The notes beneath the pieces are model-generated. The model made no database searches. It was not told the origin of the DNA and was given only the letters and a program-made list of their open reading frames with translations. A stretch of DNA of 38,985 nucleotides from Bacteroidales bacterium. GTDB taxonomy: Bacteria; Bacteroidota; Bacteroidia; Bacteroidales; VadinHA17. The translations under genes and the position numbers were made by a program. Positions within the stretch are counted from its first letter, which is position 1. Each line of letters opens with the position of its first letter. Positions 1 through 8,100 of the stretch are shown piece after piece. The stretch spans positions 1,370 to 40,354 of the forward strand of contig PMIJ01000234.1 of NCBI GenBank assembly GCA_003157015.1, written 5' to 3'.

Positions 1-404
1 CCTCTTGCCCTGGCTGCTTCAAGTCCTTTGATCGTTCTTTCCCGGAGAACATTTACTTCCATTGCCTTCAGGATGGCAATAATTTGGAAGATAGCCTCTC
101 CCATCGGGCTTGACGTGTCAAAAATTCCTTCGGTCAAGCTTTTAAATGTTATTCCCTTTTCTTTAAAGTCATTTAAAAGGATTACCAGCTCTCGGGTGGT
201 TCTACCCAGACGATCCACGCTAAAAGCTATTAAAGTGTCTCCGGACCTTATTTGTTCCAGTAGTTTTAAAAGCTCAGGCCGGTTCGGAGCTCTCCCCGAA
301 ACTTTCTCCTGGAAGATCTTTTCACAACCGGCTTTTTTAAGCGCATCGGTCTGCAAATTCAAATTTTGTTCCTTGGTGGAAACTCTTGCGTAGCCAAATA
401 TCAT
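1..404 (-). CDS. Serine recombinase (resolvase/invertase family), 3' end cut by window edge
   Basis: The minus strand reads from an ATG at 404 without a stop to the window edge. The visible 134 residues begin MIFGYARVSTKEQNLNLQ, the hallmark start of resolvase/invertase-type serine recombinases; the Ser of ARVST is the expected nucleophile that attacks DNA. Further family motifs are the SGR near residue 40, the stretch FSVDRLGRTTREL with its catalytic Arg, and MGEAIFQIIAILKAMEVNVLRERT leading into the long E helix. The C-terminal HTH DNA-binding domain lies outside the window. Such enzymes resolve cointegrates or invert segments, so the gene marks mobile DNA at the left border of the island. 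Whether it is a transposon resolvase or a DNA invertase cannot be decided without the rest. Confidence 0.93.
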   Translation of the reverse strand, partial: MIFGYARVSTKEQNLNLQTDALKKAGCEKIFQEKVSGRAPNRPELLKLLEQIRSGDTLIAFSVDRLGRTTRELVILLNDFKEKGITFKSLTEGIFDTSSPMGEAIFQIIAILKAMEVNVLRERTIKGLEAARAR

Positions 405-409
405 AATAG

Positions 410-457
410 TTCTATTAAGTGTCCTGACAAAGATAAATAGAACTTAGATTAATAGAA
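410..457. repeat. Inverted repeat upstream of recombinase, possible res/crossover site
   Basis: Just upstream of the recombinase start, TTCTATTAA at 410-418 is repeated as its exact reverse complement TTAATAGAA at 449-457, with a related AAATAGAACT at 436-445 between them. Serine resolvases often act on short inverted arms placed beside their own gene, so this may be the recombination or autoregulation site. The assignment rests on position and symmetry only. Confidence 0.35.
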
Positions 458-698
458 AGCGTTAATCGAACTTTATTGTTTTATTTTTTATGATTTTAGA
501 AAGTTTCATTATACGGTCGTTAAATAAAACTTATTATTCTGTCAAGATGAAGACAATTAACTATGCTGATTGTGATTTGTACAAGGTTAATTTTAAAATT
601 GACTCGATTTAAACACCATTAGATCTTTGACTATCATATTTATATATTCGAAATATTCATATATTTACTACATGATAGCAAACAAAAGAACACCACAC
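458..698. other. AT-rich intergenic stretch, no convincing gene
   Basis: Nothing recognisable is encoded here. A 21-codon frame at 547-612 (+) starts MKTINYADCDLYKVNF and has a protein-like composition, so it may be the head of a deleted gene, but it is too short to support. The part around 630-690 is very AT-rich, with CTATCAT and ATGATAG forming a loose inverted pair. Confidence 0.4.
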
Positions 699-731
699 CT
701 AAGTCAGAAATAAACGCAACTATGGCGTTTA
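699..731 (+). repeat. 33-base hairpin repeat, inverted copy at 38085-38117
   Basis: The segment ends in a near-perfect hairpin: TAAACGCAA (711-719), loop CTA, TGGCGTTTA (723-731). The whole 33 bases recur with two differences in the reverse orientation at 38085-38117. In both places the hairpin lies 40-60 bases upstream of the first gene of a unit and points toward it. Immediately downstream is GCGTTAGCC (736-744), which resembles the right end of an integron attC site. It may be half of a cassette recombination site or a 5' UTR structure. Confidence 0.6.
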
Positions 732-789
732 GCCACGCGTTAGCCAAAATTATAAAAAACGACACCGAACCTAAATATGATAAAAGAAG

Positions 790-1275
790 ATGGAATATAT
801 TGATGTAAGAAAGAAAATAGCTGAACTTTCTCTTAGTGAAGCTAATGGTTTGATATTTTTACCAAAGAACTTTGAAACTGCAACGTGTATTGATGATTTT
901 ATATATCAAGACTCATTAAAAGTTGTAAATAAGTTAATGAGGCAAGAAGGAATATCAATTGGAAGGCTCGAGGAAAATAATACTTCAACAAAATATTATG
1001 TTGAGAATGACATTACATGGATTGGACCAACAATTTTCATAGCGTATTCTTTTTGGACTGAAAATCAGAATTTAATTTCAATAGGTCTCTCAATGATTGC
1101 CAGTTATTTAACAGATTTCTTTAAAGGAAAATCTAAATCTCCTAAGGTAAAACTTGATTATGTATTAGAAAAAAATCCTAAAAATGGAAAGAAGAATATT
1201 CGTTTTACTTATGAAGGTGATATTGATGGATTGGATAAACTACCTTCAATTTTAGAAAAATTGAAAGATGAATAA
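790..1275 (+). CDS. Hypothetical protein, 161 aa, first of a translationally coupled pair
   Basis: I do not recognise this protein. It starts at ATG 790, closely behind the hairpin repeat, and its last bases overlap the start of the next gene by 8 bases, so the two are probably translated together. The N-terminal half is mixed alpha/beta. Residues 75-116 contain an uncharged stretch (ITWIGPTIFIAYSF, then LISIGLSMIASYLTDFF) that could be an amphipathic or weakly membrane-associated helix pair. The C-terminal third is charged (KVKLDYVLEKNPKNGKK) and predicted to form strands. No signal peptide is evident. The position in a cassette-like array with an attC-like site after the partner gene suggests an accessory, mobile function, but none can be assigned. 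Confidence 0.75.
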   Translation: MEYIDVRKKIAELSLSEANGLIFLPKNFETATCIDDFIYQDSLKVVNKLMRQEGISIGRLEENNTSTKYYVENDITWIGPTIFIAYSFWTENQNLISIGLSMIASYLTDFFKGKSKSPKVKLDYVLEKNPKNGKKNIRFTYEGDIDGLDKLPSILEKLKDE

Positions 1276-1927
1276 TCAGATTAAAGAATACAGAAATAAA
1301 GCAAACGACATTTTTGAAGATATTGGGAAATTTGCTTGTTATACAAGAGGGATTGAATTTCAAAAAGATAGTATAGTAAAACTAACTGCATTTAAGGAAG
1401 ATGTTATCTCAGAAAAAGAATTAGCTGCTAAAAGTAATGACAACGATTTAGCGAATGCATTCGCCAGTTTTGAATTTGTAACGGAAGCTATGATTAGTGA
1501 GTTTAAAATGTGGATCGAACTGAAAGAAGAAAATTACAATTCGGCATGGGATTCACTGGTCGATGCACAAAGTTATGCTTCAATGTCAATGCAAGCTCAT
1601 GAAACTAATGGACATTTAGAAAATTACATTAGAAGACTAGAAGTATTAGAAAAGGTATTATTCCCTCCACAACTTTTCTTTAGTGATCGTTCTGTCATAT
1701 CAGAGAGTACTTGTTCTATTTGTGGCAAAAGTATGGATGATTGTGAACATATTAAAGGAAAATTTTATTTGGGGAAGCAATGTTATGAAGTAATAAAAAA
1801 AATTGAAACCATATATGCATATGACATTGTGAAGGACCCAGCAAATAAAAAATGTCGAGCACTAACATTTTCGGAAAACGGTAATGATACTGATTTAATG
1901 ACATATAGACAAAATGATTTTGGTTAA
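1268..1927 (+). CDS. Hypothetical protein with C-terminal CxxC-x5-CxH zinc-binding motif, 219 aa
   Basis: The first two thirds (residues 1-135) are helical and rich in Glu, Lys and Met. Near residues 147-172 there is a compact putative metal site, CSICGKSMDDCEHIKGKFY, giving Cys-x2-Cys-x5-Cys-x-His. A similar C-x2-C...C-x-H-x2-G signature occurs in some phage-associated proteins, which is recalled rather than checked. The start overlaps the preceding gene by 8 bases and the stop codon TAA is the first part of an attC-like site (1925-2050), exactly as expected for the last gene in an integron cassette. The function is unknown; the helical domain could be HEPN-like, but no RxxxxH motif is visible. 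Confidence 0.75.
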   Translation: MNNQIKEYRNKANDIFEDIGKFACYTRGIEFQKDSIVKLTAFKEDVISEKELAAKSNDNDLANAFASFEFVTEAMISEFKMWIELKEENYNSAWDSLVDAQSYASMSMQAHETNGHLENYIRRLEVLEKVLFPPQLFFSDRSVISESTCSICGKSMDDCEHIKGKFYLGKQCYEVIKKIETIYAYDIVKDPANKKCRALTFSENGNDTDLMTYRQNDFG

Positions 1928-2050
1928 CACCGGTTCATACGCCATGAGGGTTTCATGGGTATGCCAAGTGCATCACCTGCTGGCAAGGTTCGGATCGGGT
2001 GATAGGAACGTAGCCACGCAATCCCTTACAGCGCATAGCCTCAAACGTTA
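1925..2050 (+). repeat. attC-like imperfect palindrome (cassette recombination site candidate)
   Basis: The outer arms are TAAC (1925-1928) and GTTA (2047-2050). Inside them GGTTCATACGC (1932-1942) pairs imperfectly with GCGCATAGCC near 2031-2040, separated from the outer arms by unequal unpaired bases (ACC on one side, TCAAAC on the other). Asymmetric unpaired bases and divergent centres are the diagnostic structure of attC sites. The length of about 126 bases is within the range of long attC sites. The same right-arm wording, TAGCCTCAAACGTT, recurs in the site at 24639-24766. Confidence 0.6.
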
Positions 2051-2079
2051 TAAGCAAGCCTAAAAAAAATAACGAGCAT

Positions 2080-2340
2080 ATGATACTAAATTTTAATGAG
2101 TTTAAATTAGCAAGTGAAATCGTTGAAAAGATTATTAAAGAAATTAATATCAACGATGTTGAAAATAGTTTGAAAGAATTAACTAAGGATATAAAACCTG
2201 ACAGAAGAACAGCGTTTTTCAATCATGTAAATTCACTATTTCTTAATGTGTTACTCAATAGACTAGATGAACCTGGATTTGGAGAAGGAGCTAAAGAAAA
2301 GGCAACCAAAGCAAGGAAAGTATTAAACACATTAAAATAG
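2080..2340 (+). CDS. Small helical hypothetical protein, 86 aa
   Basis: This short protein is almost entirely helical, acidic and basic residues alternating (LASEIVEKIIKEININ, then ENSLKELTKDIK), with a C-terminal lysine-rich helix. No domain is recognised. It starts 30 bases after the attC-like site and is followed after only 6 bases by the next gene, so it heads a small three-gene unit (2080-3502). Its size and composition would fit an antitoxin or an accessory subunit, but that is a guess from context. Confidence 0.65.
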   Translation: MILNFNEFKLASEIVEKIIKEININDVENSLKELTKDIKPDRRTAFFNHVNSLFLNVLLNRLDEPGFGEGAKEKATKARKVLNTLK

Positions 2341-2346
2341 TTAGAA

Positions 2347-2883
2347 ATGTTTGAATATTACAAAGAATGTACTTTTCATTTATCCAGTTCTACTTCGTGG
2401 ATTGCTTTCTTTAGTACAATGATTGCTTTTTCTGCTCTTATAATTGCAGTAAGAAATTTGAATTCAGTTAAGCGAGCCCAGTGTGTTCAGTCTCATATGA
2501 ATCTGATTAGCCTTGAAAATGAATTACGAAAGAATCAAATAGCATTTAAATCTATTATGGAAAAATACACAAAGGCATGTTCTCCAGAAACTTTTAGTGA
2601 AAAAGAAATTGTTTCTTTAAGCAAAGAAAAAGACGTCGCTTTTGAATTATATGTGTCATATTCTGATAAACTTGCATCAATAATTAATACTGACTATTTA
2701 CAAAAGCAATTTAAAGATACAAGAGATTGGAAAGATGAATATTATGATATATTTAAAGAAGCCAAAATGACCTATGATGACTATCCCAAAATTACAATTA
2801 CAGGTCGTGAAAGCATGATTAGAAATTTAGACAAAATACTTAGAAACTGGAATAAAAAGGCCAGTTCACAACAGCAAGCATAA
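2347..2883 (+). CDS. Single-pass membrane protein with cytoplasmic helical region, 178 aa
   Basis: Residues 17-37 (WIAFFSTMIAFSALIIAVRN) form one hydrophobic transmembrane helix near the N-terminus, followed by basic residues (NSVKRAQ), which predicts an outside N-terminus and a cytoplasmic remainder. The cytoplasmic part is mainly helical and rich in Lys and Glu, likely coiled coil around residues 50-85. No family is recognised. The next gene encodes another protein with one N-terminal membrane helix, so the two may sit together in the membrane. Membrane-anchored pairs of this kind are common in defence islands as effectors, but no toxic or enzymatic motif is visible here. Confidence 0.7.
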   Translation: MFEYYKECTFHLSSSTSWIAFFSTMIAFSALIIAVRNLNSVKRAQCVQSHMNLISLENELRKNQIAFKSIMEKYTKACSPETFSEKEIVSLSKEKDVAFELYVSYSDKLASIINTDYLQKQFKDTRDWKDEYYDIFKEAKMTYDDYPKITITGRESMIRNLDKILRNWNKKASSQQQA

Positions 2884-2935
2884 AACCCGGACCGCCGATG
2901 AAAAAAAATAAGTAATCACTAAAATCAAAATAATT

Positions 2936-3502
2936 ATGACATTTCTGAGCGCTGAGAGTCCAAGCTGGACTGATATTTTACAAGCATTAGGAGCTGTAAT
3001 TGCGATACCCTTAACTTTAATAACTGTTTATAAATTAGTAAAAAAAGATCATGAACGAGAATCAAAGATTAAAAGTTTATCAACTATTGCAAATCAATTG
3101 ACTGATATGCAAATTGAGGCTGAAAAAAGATATAAATCTTCCAAAAAACCGCATATTAATATTGTTTGTGATGCGAATATCGAAAGGAAATATGTAAAGC
3201 TTGATTTTGTTAATACTAATACAAATACTACCATTGTAAATTTTAGGATATCAAATGATTTGACTGATTTTAAAGAGTTTACTGCTTCAAACTCATCGAT
3301 AAATGATATTAATGGAACTCAACAGTTTTGGTTAGCATTAAGTTTTAAAGGAGAACCTTTTGAATATGCTGCATTACATTTGGATTATACAACTGAAGAA
3401 GGATATTTATTTATACAAGATATATTGATATGGTTTGAAAGAGGAAAATATGTTTTTTCGCCATCTGCAATAATAGATAAACAAAATAGTCCTATAACTT
3501 AA
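2936..3502 (+). CDS. Single-pass membrane protein with beta-rich C-terminal domain, 188 aa
   Basis: A hydrophobic helix at residues 12-32 (ILQALGAVIAIPLTLITVYK) is followed by a basic, helical linker (residues 33-70, KLVKKDHERESKIK) and then, from about residue 72, a predominantly beta domain with regular alternation (INIVCDANIERKYVKLDFVN). The layout of a short anchor, a coiled linker and a soluble beta domain resembles many uncharacterised phage-defence membrane proteins. It follows the preceding gene after 52 bases on the same strand. An attC-like half-site begins 21 bases after its stop, so it is the last gene of its cassette-like unit. Confidence 0.7.
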   Translation: MTFLSAESPSWTDILQALGAVIAIPLTLITVYKLVKKDHERESKIKSLSTIANQLTDMQIEAEKRYKSSKKPHINIVCDANIERKYVKLDFVNTNTNTTIVNFRISNDLTDFKEFTASNSSINDINGTQQFWLALSFKGEPFEYAALHLDYTTEEGYLFIQDILIWFERGKYVFSPSAIIDKQNSPIT

Positions 3503-3523
3503 ATTATAAGAAATGCTAGCTGG

Positions 3524-3547
3524 TAACAAGGGCTCATACGTTATGAC
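3524..3547 (+). repeat. Degenerate attC-like left arm
   Basis: TAACAAGGGCTCATACG repeats the arrangement of the left arm of the site at 1925 (TAAC, three bases, GG-T-CATACG). It is followed almost at once by GTTATG instead of a long central region, so it is either a collapsed site or a truncated one. It lies directly after the last gene of the 2080-3502 unit. Confidence 0.45.
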
Positions 3548-3652
3548 TAATCCAAGTTAAGAAAGTATTTTTTAAAAAAGTACCAATAATTCACTTTTTA
3601 TGGTTCCAAAGCTAGGCAATTCTCCTGTTATCTGATGTGCCTAACTATTTTC

Positions 3653-3889
3653 CTAGGCTGCTTTAAGATGCTTGTCGTTTTCTGAGTTAATCAATTGTTC
3701 CACTGCGCTAAATGAATGTCCTTTAAATGCAAGTTTCTTATGAAATGCATCAACTAGAGATTTATATTCTAATTCTGGAAAGTGTTTTGAAAGATACCAA
3801 ATATCGTAAAAATCATGTGGGGCAGTATAATACTTGACAGGATCGTGTATTGACAAAATGGTGGATGCCGTATATATTAAACTATTCCA
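3653..3889 (-). pseudogene. Fragment of AbiEii/AbiGii-type nucleotidyltransferase toxin (C-terminal end)
   Basis: The minus strand encodes HDFYDIWYLSKHFPELEY followed by FHKKLAFKGHSFS, which matches the conserved C-terminal region of AbiEii-like nucleotidyltransferase toxins (typically K-x-RDxYDIxxLL). Only about 75 residues remain and no ATG precedes them: the frame is open back to a TGA at 3890-3892 and the first usable start would be TTG at 3856. A neighbouring frame (3877-3933) reads GDLVFINPDGIV before its own stop, suggesting a further frameshifted piece. The nucleotidyltransferase core with its GS...DxD motif is absent, so the toxin cannot be functional. It is read as debris from a lost type IV toxin-antitoxin locus. 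Confidence 0.6.
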
Positions 3890-4305
3890 TCAGGGTTAAT
3901 AAAAACAAGATCCCCAGTTTCCCTCAATCTAGGTTAACATATTAGCTGTTAATGGAGCAGGTGTGTCGGCTTCCCCAAAGTAGGTCCAGTTAAAATTAGA
4001 GTATAATCAGAGTGAAGTCCTCCCATTTTTAGGACACTTCTAAAATAGAGTTTTTCGGGAATTTTGCCTAAGTTTTTTAACATAATTAAGTTATAGATTA
4101 AATATTCTTTATTAATCCTTTTTTTTGAAGTTAATAAATTATCGAATAGCCTAATCAGTTATTCAACTTAATCAAATTTACAATTTGATTAAGAGAATGA
4201 CAATTAAATTTTTGAGCCGGTTTTGATAGAAGAAAGAATTGAATATGTATCGACTGAATAGCTACTGCATCTGAAGTATTTGGCACTAACTTGAAAATTC
4301 ATGTT
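3890..4305. other. Intergenic debris, no intact gene
   Basis: No open frame of substance is found. GTCCT (4019-4023) and AGGAC (4033-4037) form a small inverted pair, and the surrounding text has the look of an insertion-sequence end, but no transposase remnant supports that. A strong AT-rich hairpin at 4167-4193 is listed separately. Confidence 0.4.
4167..4193. terminator. Perfect 12-bp AT-rich hairpin downstream of the toxin locus
   Basis: CTTAATCAAATT (4167-4178) and its exact reverse complement (4182-4193) enclose a three-base loop. It lies about 110 bases past the stop of the last gene of the minus-strand RHS operon, so it could end that transcript. No T-run follows on the minus strand, so a protein-binding or transcript-stabilising site is equally possible. 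Confidence 0.4.
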
Positions 4306-5139
4306 TTAATGCTCAAACTCCAATCTATCTCTTAATTCCTTCGGGAAATTAGAATACATTACCACATCTTTTTTTTGTATGTACCCTAAAATTTCCCCAT
4401 GATTATATACCGGCCACCAATCATTATCACCAATTGGCGTAAAAAAGAATGTTTGGTTTAACAAAAGCTGACCGGTCACAATGGACGAGTTATTTGGCTT
4501 TTCATATATTTTAATTGATCCTTTATTGTTTTTTGTATTTATAATTCCTACCCATTTTAATTTTTCAGTTACATTATCAATAGTTAACTCGCTGAGATTA
4601 TCACCATTGTTAAGCCATATTTCTGAAATTTTAGACGGAAAACCAACATTTTCTGTATCAGCATTAAGTGCCAAATATATTTTCTTATCATTCGGAAATG
4701 TAAGGATAGCATATTGTATATTAATATCTCCATCATAATGTATGGTTAAATTTTTAATAATTGTAATTATTTCCCCAAATGATAATCCTTGTGTTAATTC
4801 AGAATAATATTTAGTCCTAAATTCCCAAAAGACACATGAAGTATCAGATAAACTGAGATTTTGAAAGACATTCCCAATTTTTTGTAATTTATTACAATAA
4901 TTCTCTTCCTTCCTGTTACATTTTTCTTTAATTAGCCAAGATTCTGTATTTAAATTCGCTTTTTGATAAACTACATTAAATTCTGATATAGTTAGTTTTT
5001 CTTCCTTAAATAAATATTCATAAAACTTCATTATCGCTGGATGTACGTCCGAAAATATTTGTTGTGCAGAGATAACGATACTAAACATCGTAAATCCTAA
5101 AATTAAAGCTACTTTATAATTCTTAATGATAATTGACAT
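4306..5139 (-). CDS. Secreted SH3-domain protein, probable immunity partner of the RHS toxin, 277 aa
   Basis: An N-terminal signal peptide is clear: basic start, hydrophobic core ALILGFTMFSIVIS and likely cleavage after ISA near residue 25; there is no lipobox Cys. The middle (30-195) is unrecognised and has three conspicuous Cys near residues 74-103. The C-terminal 75 residues (KGSIKIYEKPNNSSIVTG ... WWPVYNHGEILGYIQKKDV) fit a bacterial SH3-like domain, which often binds cell-wall peptides. The ATG overlaps the 3' end of the giant RHS gene by 17 bases, so translation is coupled. Position directly after a polymorphic toxin is the classical place for an immunity gene, and a periplasmic SH3 protein suits a toxin that acts on peptidoglycan. 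The immunity role is inferred, not shown. Confidence 0.75.
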   Translation of the reverse strand: MSIIIKNYKVALILGFTMFSIVISAQQIFSDVHPAIMKFYEYLFKEEKLTISEFNVVYQKANLNTESWLIKEKCNRKEENYCNKLQKIGNVFQNLSLSDTSCVFWEFRTKYYSELTQGLSFGEIITIIKNLTIHYDGDINIQYAILTFPNDKKIYLALNADTENVGFPSKISEIWLNNGDNLSELTIDNVTEKLKWVGIINTKNNKGSIKIYEKPNNSSIVTGQLLLNQTFFFTPIGDNDWWPVYNHGEILGYIQKKDVVMYSNFPKELRDRLEFEH

Positions 5140-8100
5140 ATAATTTAATTGTATGGTTTATTAATATATATGTGTTTATTCTGCTTTGAAAATCTAATAA
5201 CTCACATTGATTCCCAGTCAGGCCCACACATCCAAGGGTTCCTCCACTTGCAGGATGTATAAGAAATCCTCCATCTCTATAACAATCTTGAAGAGGATCA
5301 TAGACATTTCCAGGAGTTAAATCTACGCCAAAGCCTACTCCATTCTGATAATAAGGACTATTTAAAATACGATAGTTAGAAGCAGAATATTCTCCTTCAG
5401 GAATCGTATAAGCTGGAGTGTTCCGATTAAGTGTACGTCCGCTGCCACTAACAGCAGAATAACGTGCCATGATATTACCATTATGATACCAAAGTAACGA
5501 TCCTGAAGATCGATAAGTATTAGTCATGTTTGCACTGTACACAATCCAATCTCTGGATGTTTCTGGTATTGTGGCTATTGTAGGCCTAGGAAACAAACTC
5601 GTTGATAAGACACCTCCAGTAATTCCTGAAGACAATGCAGTATTAGAAACTCCATTTATTACTGAACCAACCGATAGTATACTTGCAAGTGATTGATTGC
5701 TCATAGTTTGACGTATGCCAATGTTAAAGAAGTCATTTATACCAACACGATCATAACCTATATAAATATTATCTAAACCATATCCAATAGCACTTGTCAC
5801 ACCCAAAGTTGCTAATCCTGTCGCCGCTCCCATAATTCCTCCCATTACCGCACCGGAAAAAACATCTCCACCATTTAAAGCTGCACCTAGTCCTCCCGAG
5901 GTAGCTCCTGACAACATACCTCCTACAAAAGCAATGCCAACAGCATTTAACCCAGGTATACAAGCAACAGCAACAGCAACAGCACAAGCAGCAGTTATGG
6001 TAACAATTGTTTTGCCTGAGCTTCCAAGCCAGTCGCCAAAATTGCTAAACCACGTGTATCCGCTTGGATCAGAATATTTCAGTGGATTATTCAGGCAATA
6101 AGTATATCTGTTAAAGCTTTGAGTATTATCAGGGGCTTGAACTTCGGGATCGGGACTCAGGAAACTACCCGTTAGAGGATCATATACCCTGCCGTTCATG
6201 TTAATAAGATTGAACCAAGGTAAGTGTTCGTGTCCTGTGAAACCGCGTCCTGCAATAATCAGTACTGGTTCAGAACCCGGAGGGTAATTTTCCCATGTGA
6301 TTGGATCACGCATTCGTCCCCATGTGTCATAACTGTATTCCACAACCTGAGTATTAGTTGTTGCATTTACAACCTGCATTATACTTCCTAGATAATCCCG
6401 TAAAAGGTTATAATAGGTTATCGTATCGTTCTGCTTTATGGCAACCACAGGGGCAGAATAAGCATCACCACCTATAAAAGTATATTCTTTGGTAACTCCT
6501 CCAGAGGTCTCGATTATATAACTGCTGGTCGGATACCACCGTGTTAATATGGAAGAACCGCTTTGCTGCACGTCCATTTTTACTCGTTCATTATCAGAGT
6601 TATAGGTAAAGTGGGCAATATTATTATTCTCATAAATTGCGTTTACACTTTCAAATGATGTATATGTAAGTGAATCAACCGAGTTTGGAATAATCCCTGA
6701 GGAAGGGTTGATATTGCTAACTGCATATGGTTTGATACCAGAGGTAGGATAATTTAGAGTTCCCACATCACTCTTAGTTGTTATTCCTCCAATGTTGATA
6801 TCATATGTCATTTGAAGAGTCTTCACTGGTGAAGTGGTACCTTTATAAACACTATCAATTCTATCCAGATTGTCATAATAAAAAGTTTCTTTTAGGTTTG
6901 AATGTTTATTATTCTGCCGCCAGTTTAAATTACCTGTAACAGGATCAAAGTTATAAGAATAATTTTGTATTGTATCTGTAACGGTAGATGTAGGAAATCC
7001 ATAAGTGTCATATCCATATATCGCGTTCAGATTATTACCATATCGCCCTGAAGTTACCTGTTGCCTTGCATTTACTCCGGTGGTAGTCCAGTGTACGACA
7101 CCATTTGCTGATATAGAACTTAAATATCCATTTAAATTGTAAGTGTTTGTTTCAATGATCCCGGACGGATGTATGAGTGTATCGATACGGCCTTTATTAT
7201 CATACGTAACAGAAGTTGTATAGTGGGAAGATCCAATGGTATCAATAGATGTTATTATTCTTCCTTTGTTATCATACCTATAAAAACGGTATATATTCCC
7301 CGGTGAATGAACACTAATTAATTGTTTATTAGTGTTATATATATAGCGAGATGTTCCTTCAGGAGTAATTTTCTGAGAAATTGTACCTTCCGGATTATAA
7401 ACAAGAGATGTTGTTTTGTTTCGGCCACTAACCTGACTTACTAATTCCCCAAATCCATTGTAAGAGTAAGTAGTTGTCCCGGCGCTGGGATCAACAAGCT
7501 GGCTCTGATATCCAGCTGGGTCATATTGCATACTTGTTATGATTCCACCTGGTGTTGTGATAGTTTTAACTTTTCCATCAGGATAATAAGTATAAGTTAT
7601 CGTTCCTCCCTCATCAGTGGCTGATGATATTGTTCCATCTGAGGAGAAGGTTTTGGAGGATGATTTACCTGCAGTTATTTCACTAAAAGTATTATTTTCA
7701 TACCCCCATACTGTATTCCTTCCTGATGGGCGGGATAAATTAGTTTTCCTTCCATAATCATCGTAGGAAAATGTATTCAACAAGGCTGTACTACCAGAAT
7801 AATATGGATCGGATGTGCTTTCGATTTGTCCTTTTGTGTTATATATAGTGGATGTATAAATCCATGTTCCATCGAATCCTTTTACCCCTGACTGTATCAC
7901 TCTTCCAAGATCATCATACCAACTTTTGCTCTGAGAACCATCATTCCCAGTCTTTTGAACAGAGTATCGAGCAGGGACTGGAGCCGCTGTTGGATCTTCC
8001 CATGCATAAGCTGTTGAGGTTTGAGTACCATCACTTTTGGACATGTTAGATTCTCTGCCCATATCATCATACTGATACGTAACTGTATTTCCAAAATAAT

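Noticed and set aside
28..393. A 121-codon plus-strand frame opposite the recombinase
   Set aside because: It is antisense to a clear serine recombinase and has no recognisable motif.
1953..2222. An 89-codon minus-strand hydrophobic frame
   Set aside because: It covers the attC-like site and the opposite strand of the 86-residue gene; its composition is that of an antisense shadow.
3960..4070. Possible insertion-sequence end
   Set aside because: Only a weak GTCCT/AGGAC inverted pair is seen; there is no transposase remnant or target duplication.
5769..5987. A Cys-rich 72-codon minus-strand frame
   Set aside because: It is an alternative frame of the Gly/Ala-rich hydrophobic segment of the RHS protein; the Cys run comes from repeated GCA/TGC-type codons.
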